A stretch of 64,000 bases of DNA from Piliocolobus tephrosceles (GCF_002776525.5 NC_045443.1:56645914-56709913); one strand, 5' to 3'. Numbered from the stretch's first letter, positions 12,709-25,220 are shown. A program made the numbers and translations. The notes: generated by a model from the letters alone, not told the origin.

Positions 12709-15145
12709 CTTTTGTCCTTCATTATATTTATATGATTATATTTATATGACTGATTGATTTGTGTATGTTGAACCATCCTTGCATGTCAGGGATAAATCCC
12801 ACTTGGTCATGATGAATGATCTTTTTAGTGTGATGTTGAATTCAGTTTGCTAGTATTTTGTTGAGGATATTTGCATCAATGTTCATCAGTCTGTAGTTTA
12901 CTTTTTTTGATGTGTCTTTGTCTAGTTTTAATATCAGAATAATACTGGCCTCATAGAATGAGTAGAAATATTTCTTCCTCTTCAGTTTTTAAAAATAGTT
13001 TGAGTGGGACTGGTATTATTTCTTCTTTAAATGTTTGGTAAAATGTAGCAGTGAAGGCATTGGGGTCTGGACTTTTCTTTGCTGGGAGATGTGTTATTAC
13101 AGCTTCAATCCTGCTTGTTACTGGTCTGCTCAGGTTTTGTATTTTATTATGGTTGAATCTTGTTATGTTGTGTGTGTCTAGGAATTTATTCATTTCTTCT
13201 ATGTTTTTCCACTTTACTGGCTCATAGTACCCTGTAATGATCCTTCACATTCCTGTGGTATGAGTTGTAATGTCTTGTTTTTCCTCCCTGATTTTATCTA
13301 TTTAGGTCTTCTTTTATTCTTAGTCTGGCTAAAGGTTTGTCAAGTTTGTTTAGATTTTCAAAAAAACGACTTCATTTTGTTGATCTGTCATGTTCTTCAT
13401 TTGAATTTCATTTATTTTTTTCTGTAATCTTTATTATTTCTTTTCTTTTACTCATTTTGGGTTTGGTTTTCTCTTGCTTTTCTAGTTCCTTAGATGTATT
13501 ATTAGATTGTTTATTAAGTTTTCTACTTTATTGATGTAGGCAATTATAGCTGTAAACTTTTTTCTTAGAAGTGCTTTCACTGTGTCCCAGATGTCTTGGT
13601 ATGTTGCGACTTCATTATCATTTGTTTCAGGAAATTTTTTATTTCCTTCTTGATTTCATCATTGGCTAACTAGTCATTCCGAAGCATATTGTTTAATTTC
13701 CATGTGTTTATACAGTTTTCAGAATTCCTCTTGTTATTGATTTCTAGTTATATTCCATTGTACTCAGAGAAGATACTTGATAAAATTTCAATTTTTTTTT
13801 TAACTTTTTAAAGACTTTTTATGGCCTAACATATGGTCTATCCTTGAGAATGATCCATGTGCTGAGGAGAAGAATGTGTATCCTACAGCTGATGGATAAT
13901 ATGTTCTGTAAATATTTATTAGATCCATTTGTTCTACAGTGTGAATTAAGTCTGATGTTTCTTTGCTGATTTTTTGTCTAAATGATCTGTCCAGTGCTGA
14001 AAGTGTAGAGCTTAAGTTTCTAGCTATTACTATATTGGAGTCTATCTCCTTGTAGCTCTAATATTACTTGCTTTATATATCTGGATGTTCTGGTGTTGGA
14101 TGAATATGTATTTACAGTTGTTACATTATCTTGCTGAACTGACCTCTGTATCATTATGTAATGACTGTCTTTGTCTCTTTTTATAGTTTTTTTAAATAAA
14201 TCTGCTTTATCTGATATAAGTATAGCTACTCCTGCTCTTTTTATTTTTTCAATTTACATGAAATATCTTTTTACATGCCTTTATCTTTTATCTATGTGCA
14301 TCTTTATAGGTGAATTGTGTTTCTTGCAGGTAATAGACATTGAGTCTTGATTCTTTAATTCATCCACCCACTTTATATCTTTTGATTGGAATGTTTATTC
14401 CATTTGCATTAAATGTTATTATTGATAAGAACTTACTTCTGACATTTTATTTCTTTTCTGATTGTTTTGTGGTCTTCTCTTCCTTTTTTTCTTCCTTCCT
14501 GTCTTCCTTTCAGTGAGGATGATTTCCTCTGGTGGTGTTTTAATTTCTTGCTTTTTATTTTCTGTGGATCTGTTTTATGTCTTTTGATTTGAGTTTACTG
14601 TGAGGCTTATAAATAATACCTTATAACCCATTACTTTAAACTGATGACAGCTTAGCATTGATTGCATAAACAAACTGACAAACAAGCAAAGAGAAAACCA
14701 AGAAAAATTCTACACTTTAACTTCATCCCCCATTTTTTAACTTTTTGTTGTTCTATTTATATATTATTGTGCTGTCTATAGTTTTGAAAAGTTGTTGTAG
14801 TAGTTATTATTTTTGTTGATTCATCATTAGTCTTTTGATTCAAAGTATAAGTAGCTTACATGCCACAATTACGGTGTCATAATTTTCTGTTTTTCTGTGT
14901 GCTTACATTACTACTGAGTTTTGTACCTTCAGAGGACTTACTTTTGTTCACAAATGTCCTTTTCATTCAGGTTGAAGCATTCTCTTAAGGATTTTCTTCT
15001 AGAAACCTCTGGCATTGATTAAATCATTCAGCTTTGATTTGTCTGTGAAAGTCTATTTCTCCATTTTTGAAGGATATTTTTGCTGGATATACTATATTAT
15101 TCTATACTGTACTATACTATAGGGTAAAAGGGTTTCTTTATCATT

Positions 15146-15433
15146 TTATTTTATTTTTTCCTTCAGCACTTTAAATATGTCATGCACCTGTCTCATACAC
15201 TGTAAGGCTTCCACTGAAAAGTCTGCTGTCAGACATATTGAAGCTCCATTGTGTGTTATTTGCTTCTTTCCTCTTATTGCATTTAGGATCCTTTCTTTAT
15301 GCTTGACTTTTGAGAGTTTGATCACTAAATTCCTTGAGGTTGTCTTCTTTGGGCTAAATCTGCTTGGTGTTCTACGACTTTCTTGCACTTCAATCACAAT
15401 GCCTGTCTCTAGGTTTGGGAAGTACTCTACCAT
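15146..15433 (-). pseudogene. L1 ORF1p C-terminal remnant
   Basis: A 95-codon open stretch within the antisense L1. It shows the conserved order of the ORF1p RNA-binding/C-terminal domain: LETGI near residue 9, RTPSRFSPKKTTSRN around 20-34, VIKLSKVKHKERIL around 37-50, then a ...SADFS-like 'TADFSVEALQ' and a terminal HDIFKVLKEK. ORF1p is the RNA-chaperone subunit of the L1 RNP. Frame breaks surround it, so it is a dead fragment; the start codon is internal to the original ORF. Confidence 0.75.
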
Positions 15434-15839
15434 TATACCTTCAAATTAACTTTTCACCCCTATCTCTCTCTCTGCCTCCTCTTTAGGCCAATAACTCAAT
15501 TTGCTTTGAGAGTATTTTCTAGACCCTGTAGGCATGCCTCATTCTTTTTATTCTTTTCATTTTGTCTCTTCTGATTGTATATTTTCAAGTAAACTGTCTT
15601 CAAGATCACTGATTTTTTCTTCTGCTTGATTAATTCTGCTGTTAAGAGACTCTGATGCATTCTTCAGTGTGTCAATTGCATTTTTCAACTCCAGAATTTC
15701 TGTGTGATTTCTTTTAATTGTTTCACATTATATGTTAAATTTATCTGATAGATTCTGAATTTGTTCTCCATGTTATCCTGAATTTCATTAAGTTTCCTCA
15801 AAGCAGTTATTTTGAATTTTCTCTCTGAAAGGGTACATA

Positions 15840-17862
15840 GTTCTCTCTCCAGGATTGGTCCTACATGACTTAATTTCGTTCATATGGTGAGGTCATGTTT
15901 TCCTTGATGGCCTTGATGCTTGCGGATGTTCATTAGTATCTGGGCATTGAAGAAGTAGGTATCTATTGTAGTCTTCACAGTCTGGGCCTGTTTGTACCTA
16001 CACTGCTTGGGAAGGTTTTCCAGGTATTTAAAGGAATCTGCATGTTTCTGTAATCTAAGTTTTTGGTCACTGAGTCATATTTGCATTTGCCAAACAGAGA
16101 CTCTTCTTCTCTTCCCTCATTTTCTCCCTAACAAACAGAGTCTATCTCTCTGTGTTGAGCTTCCTGGAACTGGGGAAGGGGTGACATAAGTAGCCCTGTG
16201 ACCACCACTCCTGGTTTGCACTGGATCAGACCTGAAGCCAGCATATCACTAGGTCTAACCCAAGGTTCATAGTAATCACTGCCTAGCTACTGCCTATGTT
16301 AGCTCATGGCCCTAGGGCTTTACAATCATTGGCAAACCCAGCCAGACTTGTGTCTTTCCATTCAGGGTGGTGAGTACCTTTTGGCCCTGGGTGGAACCAG
16401 AGATGTTATTCAGGAGCTAGGGCCTGGAGTTGGAAACATTAGGAATCTACCGTTTGTGGCTGAGCTGGCACCTGAGCCACAAGATAAAGTCTTTCCAATC
16501 TTCCCTTGCCTTTCCAGAAACAGAGGAGTCTCTCTCATGGCTACCACCACCCTAGGCCAATGGAGAGTAATGCCTGGCTATCTTCAATGTTAATTCAAGG
16601 CTTAAGGGTTCTTTCATCAGCTTACGGTGAATGTTTCCAGGCCTGGGACTCTCCTTTCAGAGAGGTGGGCCTCACTCTTCCCCAGGGCAGGTCCAAAAAT
16701 GCTGTCCAAGAGTTAAGGCCTGAAATTGGGAATCCCAAGAGCCCACTTGGTACTCTGTCCCACTGTGGCTGAGATGATATCAAAGCTTCAAGGCAAAGTT
16801 CTCTTTATTCTTCTCTCTTGTTGTCTCAAGCAGACAGAGTCTCTCCCTTTAGCCACCACACCTGGAAGTGTGCTGGGTTACACCTGAAACCAGCAGGTCT
16901 CTGAGTCAAACCCAAGGCCCAAGGCAACTACTGCCTGACTACTACTACTGAATATTCACAACTCAAGGTGCCTTTGTCAGCAGGTAATGAATCTTCCTAG
17001 GACTAGGTTCTTCTTTTCAATGTAGCAAGTTTCCTTTATGCCCAGACAGTGTCTTGAAATGTCATCTGATAGATAAGGACTGGAATGGGGACCTCTGTGC
17101 TCTGTACTCTGTACAGTGGCTGAGCTGGTATTCAAGTTGCAAGAAAAAATCTTCTTTACTCTTTCCTAGCCTTTCATCTAGCAGAGGAAATATCATCTCT
17201 TTTGGAGCTGTGATGTCTGCTGTCTGGGTTTGGGGAGGGGTTGTGCAAATACTCCCTTAGCTACTCCAGCTGCTATCTCATTAGGTCATGCACCCTTAAG
17301 CCCACTGGCTCCAAGGCCAGCTGAGTACTAGAACTTGTCTAGGATTTTCAATCCCTGTGGTCTAGACTGCCTTTTAGGTTTATTTAGAACCTTCGAGCAC
17401 TTTAGCTTGCAGTGGTGGGGCTTCCTGGAACTCAGGTTCCAATAGCTGGGATAAATAATTTCCCTTCGGCTGGGGCTGATCTAAATGTTCCCTCCAAGCA
17501 TGCTGGCTAAGTTCTGTCCTGTGTTGTTTTTTGTTGTGACTGGGCAGCACTGAATTCCAACACAAAGTCCCATAATCACTGTGCTCTCTCTCCTCCAAGC
17601 ACACAGATTTTTTTCTCCATGTCATGTAACCTCTGCTCAGAGGATGGGGGAGAAGTGGAATCAGCAATTCAAGACTGTCTTTTGTACCCTCTTCAGTGCC
17701 TCTTTCAGCTATATGAAGTTAAAACCAGGTACCTTGACCACTCACTTGATTTTCGGTGCTTATTAAGGTGCTTTTTGTGAGGATAGTTGTTCAATTTAGA
17801 GCTCCTAGGAGAAGCATGATCAGTAGAGGCTTCTGTTTGGCCATCTTGTTCTGCCTCCATCC
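15840..17862 (-). repeat. L1 5' UTR, antisense
   Basis: About 2 kb between the ORF1 remnant and the distal end of the antisense L1, with higher GC than the neighbourhood. It contains imperfect internal repeats such as 'GTGGCTGAGCTGG' variants (about 16457, 17115) and recurrent AGGCCT/CCCAAGG phrases. This is the expected place and style of a long L1PB/L1MA 5' UTR. Open frames here (16306-16593, 16506-16772, 17380-17667) lack any recognisable protein pattern. Confidence 0.6.
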
Positions 17863-17872
17863 TGCCATTTAT

Positions 17873-18929
17873 TATGAGTCAGAACACAGATTAACAGAAA
17901 TACTGAGTAAAGAAAAAATACATATGCACATATCATTCAAACATTTCTGCACTCATTGACATACTTTTGCATATAAACTTATTTGTTCCCATAAAATAAT
18001 TAACTGCAGAAACCATTTTTCATATAGTCTTACCTAGAATGGTTTTATAAAAGTTAATGCTTACTGAATTCAAGCTTAAAGAACATATTATCCTGACTTA
18101 TCAAAATTACATAGTGAAACTAGGAATAAAACCCAGGACCTAAACAACCTGCATTCCTTATATGTAATTTTGTATTAAATTAATTACAATGCATTAAGAT
18201 AAAAAATATCTATCTTGATTAGGCAAATATCAAGTGCCAATTCATATAAGCATATTGTCTTAGATTATGTTTGTGCATTTTTTGGTGCATTCACACATAC
18301 AAACCTGTACATATGCTTAGTGTTTATCAAGCAGATGAGGGGGAAAAGAAGTGTGGGAATAGGTATGAATAAGACACAATTTTTGTCTTGAAAACTCTGT
18401 CTTAGAAGCAGTTAAATCAAGAAAACTTATTTTCACCTTCGTATGTGATTTTGCTTAATACATTCTTAAATGTTTTAATAGAGACACTCGTAATATAAAA
18501 AATCCAGTTGCTTTCAGTGCAACTCAGCAGTACTCTCACCCATACCCCGTTGACTTCCTACTAAATATCCCCCCAAAGTAATTTCTAATTTCCTCTAATC
18601 TTCCCAAGTATCCTGATCTGCCCTGCTTTTCTATCCTACAAGCTGGTAACCCCTGTATTGATTTTATTGAGATTAAGGTCATCAGATAAGAGCTCCCTCA
18701 ACTATCTTTCCCTTCCACCAACATTCTCTGTGAATTATCATGCAGGTATTTCTACAGTTCATCTTGCCTGAGGAGGACTGTCTTTTCTGATCTAAACCAT
18801 ATTTCTTTCTGAGCTAAACTTTCTCCTTCTCAGTCTCCTGCTGGCTGTTCTACATTTGATCCTTTCCATCCGTACATGATTTCTCACGTTTTGCTGCCCT
18901 GCTGTAAGTTCCAGAAGTCTAGCCTCTTT
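17873..18929. other. Unique DNA, no gene seen
   Basis: AT-rich, no repeat or coding pattern recognised. Confidence 0.5.
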
Positions 18930-19375
18930 AAGCTACGTCACTCAGCCACTCGGGCCCTCTGCTTTTCAGTGGGATTTAGACAATGGCAGCAACTGGAAGA
19001 AATCAGAGTATGGCAGGCAAAAGAGATCAGGCTATTTATTTCTCCATCCCTATGCTTCTCCTGCTTTGCTACAATTCTAGCTGATTCTGTATGTGGGTTC
19101 TGGCTCCTGTGAGTGATACCTCTTGCTCTGCTTCAGTTCTCAGCTGGACTTGACTGAATCATTCATTCTTTCCTTGCCCCCTTATGCCTGGGGAACTTAA
19201 GGGACTTCCTGCTGTTACAAGTCCTTGGGTGCCTCACCTACCCTTTTTTTTTTTTTTTTTTTTATTCTCCTTCGTCTGTTCACACCTCTATGGACACTTC
19301 ATTCCCTTCAAATAAATCCTTTTGAAAATGCCATCTGTATCCAACAGCTACCTTGACTTATCCAAGCTTCTTTCA
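18930..19375 (+). repeat. Old interspersed repeat, family not resolved
   Basis: The order 'GTGGGATTTAGACAATGGCA', 'CAGGCTATTTATTTCTCC', 'CTTATGCCTGGGGAACTTAA', 'CTTCCTGCTGTTACAAG', 'TCACACCTCTATGGACAC', 'AATAAATCCTTTTGAAAATG', 'CCATCTGTATCCAACAGC' resembles a recurrent mammalian repeat unit that I recognise by pattern but cannot name. A 20-T run at 19244-19263 interrupts it. Confidence 0.35.
19244..19263 (+). repeat. Poly-T tract
   Basis: Twenty consecutive T residues inside the unresolved repeat; no attached Alu or L1 body is visible. Confidence 0.95.
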
Positions 19376-19946
19376 TCTTCTCTGGGTTCAAATTGCAACT
19401 CTTTTTCTCACAGTTTTATAGCTTTTGTTTCACTGATTTGTAAATGTATTCAAATTTCCTCCGTATTGTGAAGCCCTCTCTCAACTCTGTTACAGTTTTA
19501 AGTTGTTGCTCCGTGAAAATTTTTAAATTCTTTCTTCAAAGTGTTGTCTACAGATATTAAAATAAAGTATCTGTTCCACAAATGTTTAAATGTAATTAAG
19601 CCTTATTTTTCTTAATATGTAACAAAGCAAATAAGACATAAACACCCAGCTTGACAAATTAATGGAGGATAATCACTCTGCAGTCCCCGCTCAGATCAAG
19701 ACGTCAAATATATCAGCTCCCTAAAAGCTTCCTACACAGGCCTTCTTGATCATGAGTTTCTACCTGCTTCCTGTCTTAATACCTAATGTGAATATCATAG
19801 TATTTACTTCCTTTCTTTAGAGTATTACTACCAAAATATACATCAGCAAAGAAAGGTTAATTTTGCTATTTTTTAATTGTATATAATGAAATCATACAGT
19901 ACATATCCTACTGTGTTGGTTTCTTTCCCTTAGCATTATGCTTTCT

Positions 19947-20275
19947 GGCCAGGTGCAGTGGCTCATGCCTGTAATCCTAGCCCTTTTGGGCCAAGGTGAG
20001 AGGATCACTTGAGTCCAGGAGTTTGAGACTAGCCTGGGCAACACAGCAAGACCATCTCTACAACAACAAAAAAATTAGACAAGGGTGATGGTGGCATGTG
20101 TCTGTAACTTCACCTACTTAGAAGACTGAGGTGGGAGGATCTCTTGAGCCTGAAAAGTCAAAGACACAGTGACTTGTGATTGTGCTATTGTACTGCAACC
20201 TGGGTGGCAGAGCAAGATCCTATCTCTAAAAATAAAAAAATAAAAATAAAAAAAGAAAGAAAAAGAAAAAAAAAT
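19947..20275 (+). mobile_element. AluJb-like, sense
   Basis: Starts GGCCAGGTGCAGTGGCTCAT, has linker ACAACAACAAAAAAATTAG, a diverged right arm, and an A-rich tail with AAAAT and AAAG units to about 20275. High divergence fits AluJ. Confidence 0.85.
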
Positions 20276-21023
20276 TCCTTTAAGATTCATGAATGTTTGG
20301 TTTGGGTTATTTGTAGTTTTGAACTATGCACTATGAACCTTCCAGTACATGTATGCTGGTAAATATAAATAAGCATTTCTGTGGGGTTTATACCAGTGCA
20401 TGAAATAGGCTGTACCATACTATGTCTTCCAGATCTATGAGATATGACTAATTGTTTTCCAAAGTTATCTTAACAGTTTACAATCCTACCAGCAAATTGT
20501 AAGAACTCTATTGATCTATGTCCTCGCCAATACTTAGTATTATTTTATTATTGGATTTTTGCTATTCTGGTGACTCATGAGTTGTATTTTATTGTGATTT
20601 TCAGATTGTGCTTACTTCCCTGATTACTAGTAAGCTTGAGCATTTTTAAAGTGGTTTTTAAGATGTTTTTCCTTTTTTAGTTCATCTTTTGCTTCTGCTT
20701 TTAAAGAAGTTTTAGTATGTTCTGAGTTTTTTTTTTATTTTTTATTTTATTGGTTATATATGCTGCAAATATATTTTTTTCTATCTGTGGGTTGCATTTA
20801 TACTCTTAGCAACTGTCTTTTGATGAGCATGGTTTTAAATTTTAATGTAGTGTACTTATCAATCTTTCTGTTTTTGCTTAATTTTTTTTTCTTTCTGCAT
20901 CTTGTGTAAGAAATTACTCTGTAGTCCTAAGCTCCTAAAGAGCATATTGGGAGTCTATTATACTACATTCTGGAACTCTTTTTGTGTGCTTTTCAAATTT
21001 AGGTCTGTGATTCATCTGGAATT

Positions 21024-21026
<3 letters not shown>

Positions 21027-21059
<33 letters not shown>
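21027..21059 (+). repeat. (TG)n microsatellite
   Basis: About sixteen uninterrupted TG units in the old L1 fragment. Confidence 0.97.
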
Positions 21060-21062
<3 letters not shown>

Positions 21063-21191
21063 TATTAAAGTAGGAATTTATTTAATTTTGTTTTTTCTTA
21101 CAGATAACTAGTTTTTGCAAGATTTATTGAAAATACTATTTCCTTTAATGTTTTACAGAATTACCATTGTTAAAAGTTCAATGCTGATTTT

Positions 21192-21334
21192 TTTTTTTTT
21201 TTTTTTTGTAGTTTTAGTAGAGATGGGGTTTCTCCATGTTGGTCAGACTGGTCTTGAACTCCTGACCTCAGGTGATCTGCCCGCCTCGGCCTCCCAAAGT
21301 GCTGGGATTACAGGCATGAGCCACCGTGCCTGGC
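21192..21334 (-). mobile_element. Left-arm-only Alu, antisense
   Basis: Poly-T head (to about 21207), then GTAGTTTTAGTAGAGATGGG through to CCACCGTGCCTGGC: only the left Alu monomer is present, with the poly-A placed where the mid-element A linker would be. A direct repeat TCAATGCTGATTTTT flanks it (21178-21192 and 21335-21349). It is therefore a complete insertion of a monomer, not a deletion remnant. Confidence 0.8.
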
Positions 21335-21356
21335 TCAATGCTGATTTTTATGTGGC

Positions 21357-21406
21357 AGGCTCAAGCAATCCTCCCACCTCAGTCTCCTAAGTAGGTGAGA
21401 CTACAG
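21357..21406 (-). mobile_element. Short antisense Alu fragment
   Basis: CTCAAGCAATCCTCCCACCT, then CAGTCTCCTAAGTAGGTGAG and ACTACAG match the antisense right/left arm core of an old Alu. Only about 50 bp remain and no tail is visible. Confidence 0.5.
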
Positions 21407-21725
21407 CAAAGAAGCTCATCTTGTGAGTTCTATTATGGTCATTCATGTCTTTGCCGTTTCACTAATACAACCTGCTCTTAATTATTGTATCTTTATAACT
21501 ATCATTGATATTTGTAGAGCAAGTCGTATATTCTTGATTTTTGTCTTCAAGCCGCCTTAGCTTTTTTTAGCCCTCCACACTTCCACAAAAATTTTAGAGC
21601 TTGTTTACAAGTTCCTAAAAACAAAGGAATTTTGTGATATTTTTATTATAATTGAAGCAAATCTATAGATCAATTTGGAGAGAGTTGATACAATTCCAAA
21701 ATTAAATTGAGCAACCCATGAAGCT

Positions 21726-21803
21726 AAAAATATGAAGCATTTTGTTAATTTCTAAATTAGCCTTGCACATGGCCATGCTAATCTCTGTATTATTCCAAAA
21801 TAG
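21726..21803 (-). pseudogene. U6 snRNA pseudogene, 5' truncated
   Basis: On the minus strand this stretch follows U6 snRNA from about nucleotide 25 to the 3' end: the plus strand reads AAAAATATG, then a degraded AAGCATTTTG, CCTTGCACATGGCCATGCTA and ATCTCTGTATTATTCCA, the reverse complement of the U6 body. The first about 25 nt of U6 (GTGCTCGCTTC...) are missing and several substitutions and small indels break the fold. U6 acts in the spliceosome; this copy lacks the 5' end and has no visible proximal sequence element, so it is a dead retrocopy. Confidence 0.75.
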
Positions 21804-22024
21804 GCTTGTTGAAACTGAAAAATCAGAGTAGGTGACTTAGAAGAATTTGAAGTGATAGTAAAAAAAATAGAATACTGGAATTTGAGCTTTTGTAGGTGAT
21901 GCACCTAGTAGTGATGATAATATAAGGAATGTAATCATGGGCTTATGAGCTAAAGAAAAGTAGAAGAAATAATTATTATACATGAGAAGCCTGAGCAACT
22001 GAAAGTGCAAGATCTAAACTCCAC

Positions 22025-22140
22025 ATACTGTTTTCAACTCATAAAATTAGGATAACAGAAGTACCTACTGCTGAATATCATTGTAAGTTTTAAATGAGGT
22101 AATCCATATAAAGCAGTAAAAATAGAGTGTGGCATATTCT
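22025..22140 (+). repeat. MIR SINE 3' part, sense
   Basis: CATAAAATTAGGATAACAGA, GTACCTACTG, ATTGTAAGTTTTAAATGAGG and a final TGGCATATTCTGAG follow the MIR 3' half in order. Confidence 0.5.
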
Positions 22141-25059
22141 GAGTTTTTTATATTATCCACTAGTTAAAAACATTTTGAATTAAAATTCTCTTCTATAATT
22201 AAGGCAGGCTCATTACTCAGAGAGCTTTCTAATCTTATGTATACTGTAGACATTTAGATGCTTTCCTTTGACCCTGTGCTAGACAGCTTTTGAAGCTGGG
22301 ACAAATGAAACACATGTGTGTAAGTTTGTGTACAGTTAGTCAATAAACTTAGAAATAGAAATAAATATAGTTTCTGAAGTTATGTGTAAGACAACTATGC
22401 ATTCTATATATTGTCTCCTTCAGTCAACCATAAATAACATTAAGTCAAAAAATACTAAACTTTAAAACTATTTAAAAAGCACATAGTGAATTGTTTAATA
22501 TTCAATACATTCCAAAATACCCCTTTAGATATAAAATAAGCATAATCTGTAAAAGCAGAAAAGTACTAGTGTTTCCTCTTCAAGTGATTTTGTTCTTTTA
22601 AAAAAATATAAAACAAAAAGGTAAAAATCAAAACTCTAACTCCACTGAACACTGCAATATAAATGGATGATGTGACTTCACTTCACAGTAACTATATTCT
22701 AAGCATTCTGACCCTAGGTAAGATTAGCATATAATTCACGCAACACAGTTCTTAGAAAGATGACCTAAGAGACAGACCTGCTGATTAAATGCGCACTGCC
22801 AGAACAGTCTTACAGCTTTCTTAGAAGGAAAGATTTGTAGTGCAAATTTAGTGCATCTTCAGAAAAGCCCCTTAGAATTATATAGGAAGACGGACATTCC
22901 AAATTGTAGTAGTACAAATTTTTAAAAACCGAAGTAGACAAAATCTACCCCCCAAAATAAAAGTAAGCAGTTGAATGAGGGCTACCAATTTTAAATCCTT
23001 TCTACTGAGTAAACAGCAATATCTTAGAGCCTTGCATCTCGAAGAGCATAACTTAAACTTTCCTAGTCATTCCCAAGATCGCTAGATGGGTGAAGCGGGG
23101 GACGGGGGTGGGGAAACCACTGTGAACATTTTTAAATCGGGAATCAATTTGTGAAAATTAATAGAAATATTTTGGAATTAAATTATCCAGGAGGACTTAG
23201 GTATGACAAATTTGGTAATAACTATTTACTGGTGTACATGCTTATTAGCCTGAACTGACCACATACAGGCCACTGCTTCTACGATCTTTTCCTGAATCTG
23301 GAACAAAGAACCATAAATGTCCTGCTCACCCACAAGTATATTAATGTCAGACTGCCAGCTACATTGCCCTCAATCCACTGACAAGGGCATGTTTGAGCCG
23401 TATTTAAATTTGTAATTACTTTCTTCGTTACTTATTTCTTAGAATTCTCAGCATCATGCCAGATTGGTGACTAGCATGTGACTAAATGCTTGACCCTTGT
23501 CTGAGTTATGCAATCTTTCTCATTCCTCTGACATTGCTTCTGATTCATCCATTTACCAAATCTTTATTAGTAGCCACAAATGTTCTAGGCACTATGCTGG
23601 CAAATGAGTAGACATTCTCCATGGCTTTATAGAATGAATAGTTTGGGGATCATTATTCAGTTCCTACGGCCTATCTCCTCTCTCATCCTCCTTAGTAGCA
23701 TATCCCACAGCACTTATCACTACCTTTAAAACAATACATTTTCCAGTAGATACTTATATAATTAAGGAAACTAAAATAAGAGGTTCAAAGGGCATTAAGA
23801 GCATAGAAACTAAAGTTACTGGAAGAAAGCTCTAAATTACTTTTCTGGAGCTGGCGTTCACCTCTTCTTTCTTATCATTTTCTGAGGCTTGAGAACTGCT
23901 ATGGCAACAAGAAAACTCCCAAAGGGATAGTCATCTGTTCCATATTAGTAATGCTAATGCTACTCTCCATTAGTTTGGAGAGCCACGTGCTGACTCTGTG
24001 AGCAGAGAGAGAAAACCAAACAGAAGTGAGCATGATTAGGAGTTATTAATTTATTATCAGGACAAAATAGTATTATTTTTTTTTTTTTGCTGCTTGCATC
24101 ATACATCTGATAGCAGGAGTCCCAGTGCCTGTCATTTATTCTTCCAATTACCCTTAATCTGACTTGAAATTCTTGTTTGTTTCACATTTACTGATTGCAT
24201 TTTAAGACAAATTAAGTTAAATAAGGAAATTTCACAAATAAAATTGTAAGATCGTGATTTATCTCTGGGGTATGTGAATAATTTGTCTTTGTGATGAGTT
24301 TGATACAGTTTTCTAAATGTACTATTATAATTACTCAGATTTTAATAGATTTTAAAAAGTGCAATATAATTTAAATGGTTGTTCTATGTAATTTTCTGTC
24401 TGAATATATATAAATATAAAATAAACTGATATCAATTTATGTCTATTAGGTTATCTGCTTTTGTTAAAAAAAAAAAAAAAAAAAGCCCAGTTTGCAATGG
24501 ATTAAATCAGACTGTGCAATTTTCAAACAAATATTTAAAAAAAAAAAAAAACAAAAGAAGGAGGATAGTAGAATGCAAATAAAATTGGCTATCCCATATC
24601 CACTAGCCTGTCCCTGTAATTTGTGGCCTCTCCCAGTGTGGACATCTTACACTGTGGGTGGTTACATAGCAGGATCATCCCTGAAGCTGAGTTGAGTTCA
24701 GTGAAGTTGGAAGAGAACATTCTCTAGAGAATCTAAGAATGTATCTTGTATACTATGCAAAAGAGGTTCTAGGCACACAGGACAGAGAGTAGGAATAACG
24801 GATGGCAGAGAAATGAAACAAATAATTTATAGATGAGAATTTGTGCAAGACTGAAAAATAAAGCAGCCTCTATTTTCACAGAACCAGAGATGGTAGAGGT
24901 ATGGGGAACAGTAGAAGGCTTCAACATTCCAGATGGAAATCGGACACATAGTAGTCTCTCTATGAGTATTCATCTCGTGAAAGAATAATGTTATTTCAAT
25001 TATAACGTTAACCTGGATGGTGGCATAACAACTTCTGACTAGTGAACCAAATATAATGT
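22141..25059. other. Unique DNA, minor repeats
   Basis: No gene recognised. An L2-like sense fragment is likely at about 23545-23650 (TTCATCCATTTACCAAATC... GTTCTAGGCACTATGCTGG). Two A-runs, 24465-24484 and 24538-24551, bracket a short stretch without any recognisable element. A G-rich phrase (GCGGGGGACGGGGGTGGGG) lies near 23096-23114. Confidence 0.5.
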
Positions 25060-25140
25060 AAGATGATGTAAAAAGCTAAGAACAGTATCTGACACATAGA
25101 AAATTCTATGTAAGTGTTGGCTGTTATTGTTATAGCTATT
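25060..25140 (+). repeat. MIR SINE 3' end, sense
   Basis: AACAGTATCTGACACATAGAAA with following TGTTGGCTGTTATTGTTAT resembles the MIR 3' terminus. Confidence 0.4.
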
Positions 25141-25220
25141 TTTATTATAATTACTAGTATTACCAACTTCCTTATCTGGTTTGGAAAAAAAGTGACATTG
25201 TCTGGTGAAAACTATGGGCC

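Larger units (their letters stand above)
8288..17862 (-). mobile_element. Near full-length L1 (L1PB/L1MA type), antisense
   Basis: One long antisense LINE-1. It starts at 8288 with the poly-A tail read as T, followed by the 3' UTR (TTATGGGGTATATGAAATAT area), the ORF2 C-terminal part (8700-10740), RT-domain and EN-domain coding sequence (to about 14600), ORF1 around 15146-15830 and a long 5' UTR to about 17862. Both ORFs carry many stops and frameshifts. A 10-bp flank with one mismatch (TGCCATTTCT at 8278-8287, TGCCATTTAT at 17863-17872) is a likely target duplication. Three later insertions (9169-9469, 10754-11823, 12115-12708) interrupt it; without them it is about 7.6 kb. Confidence 0.85.
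19850..21730 (-). mobile_element. Old L1M ORF2 fragment, antisense
   Basis: Antisense old L1 ORF2/3' pattern: 'TTACAATCCTACCAGCAAAT', 'TTTATACTCTTAGCAACTGT', 'CTTATCAATCTTTCTG', 'GTCTGTGATTCATCTGGAAT', 'TTTTTGCAAGATTTATTG'. Heavily mutated. It is interrupted by an AluJ (19947-20275), a (TG)n run (21027-21059) and a left-arm Alu (21192-21334). End points are approximate. Confidence 0.65.

Noticed and set aside
15840..17862. GC-richer stretch with several 65-95-codon frames, a possible gene
   Set aside because: Its position between antisense ORF1 and the element end, and its internal repeat phrases, identify it as an L1 5' UTR.
24465..24551. Two poly-A runs as possible tails of a processed pseudogene
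   Set aside because: No recognisable transcript body, no target duplication and no open frame lies next to them.
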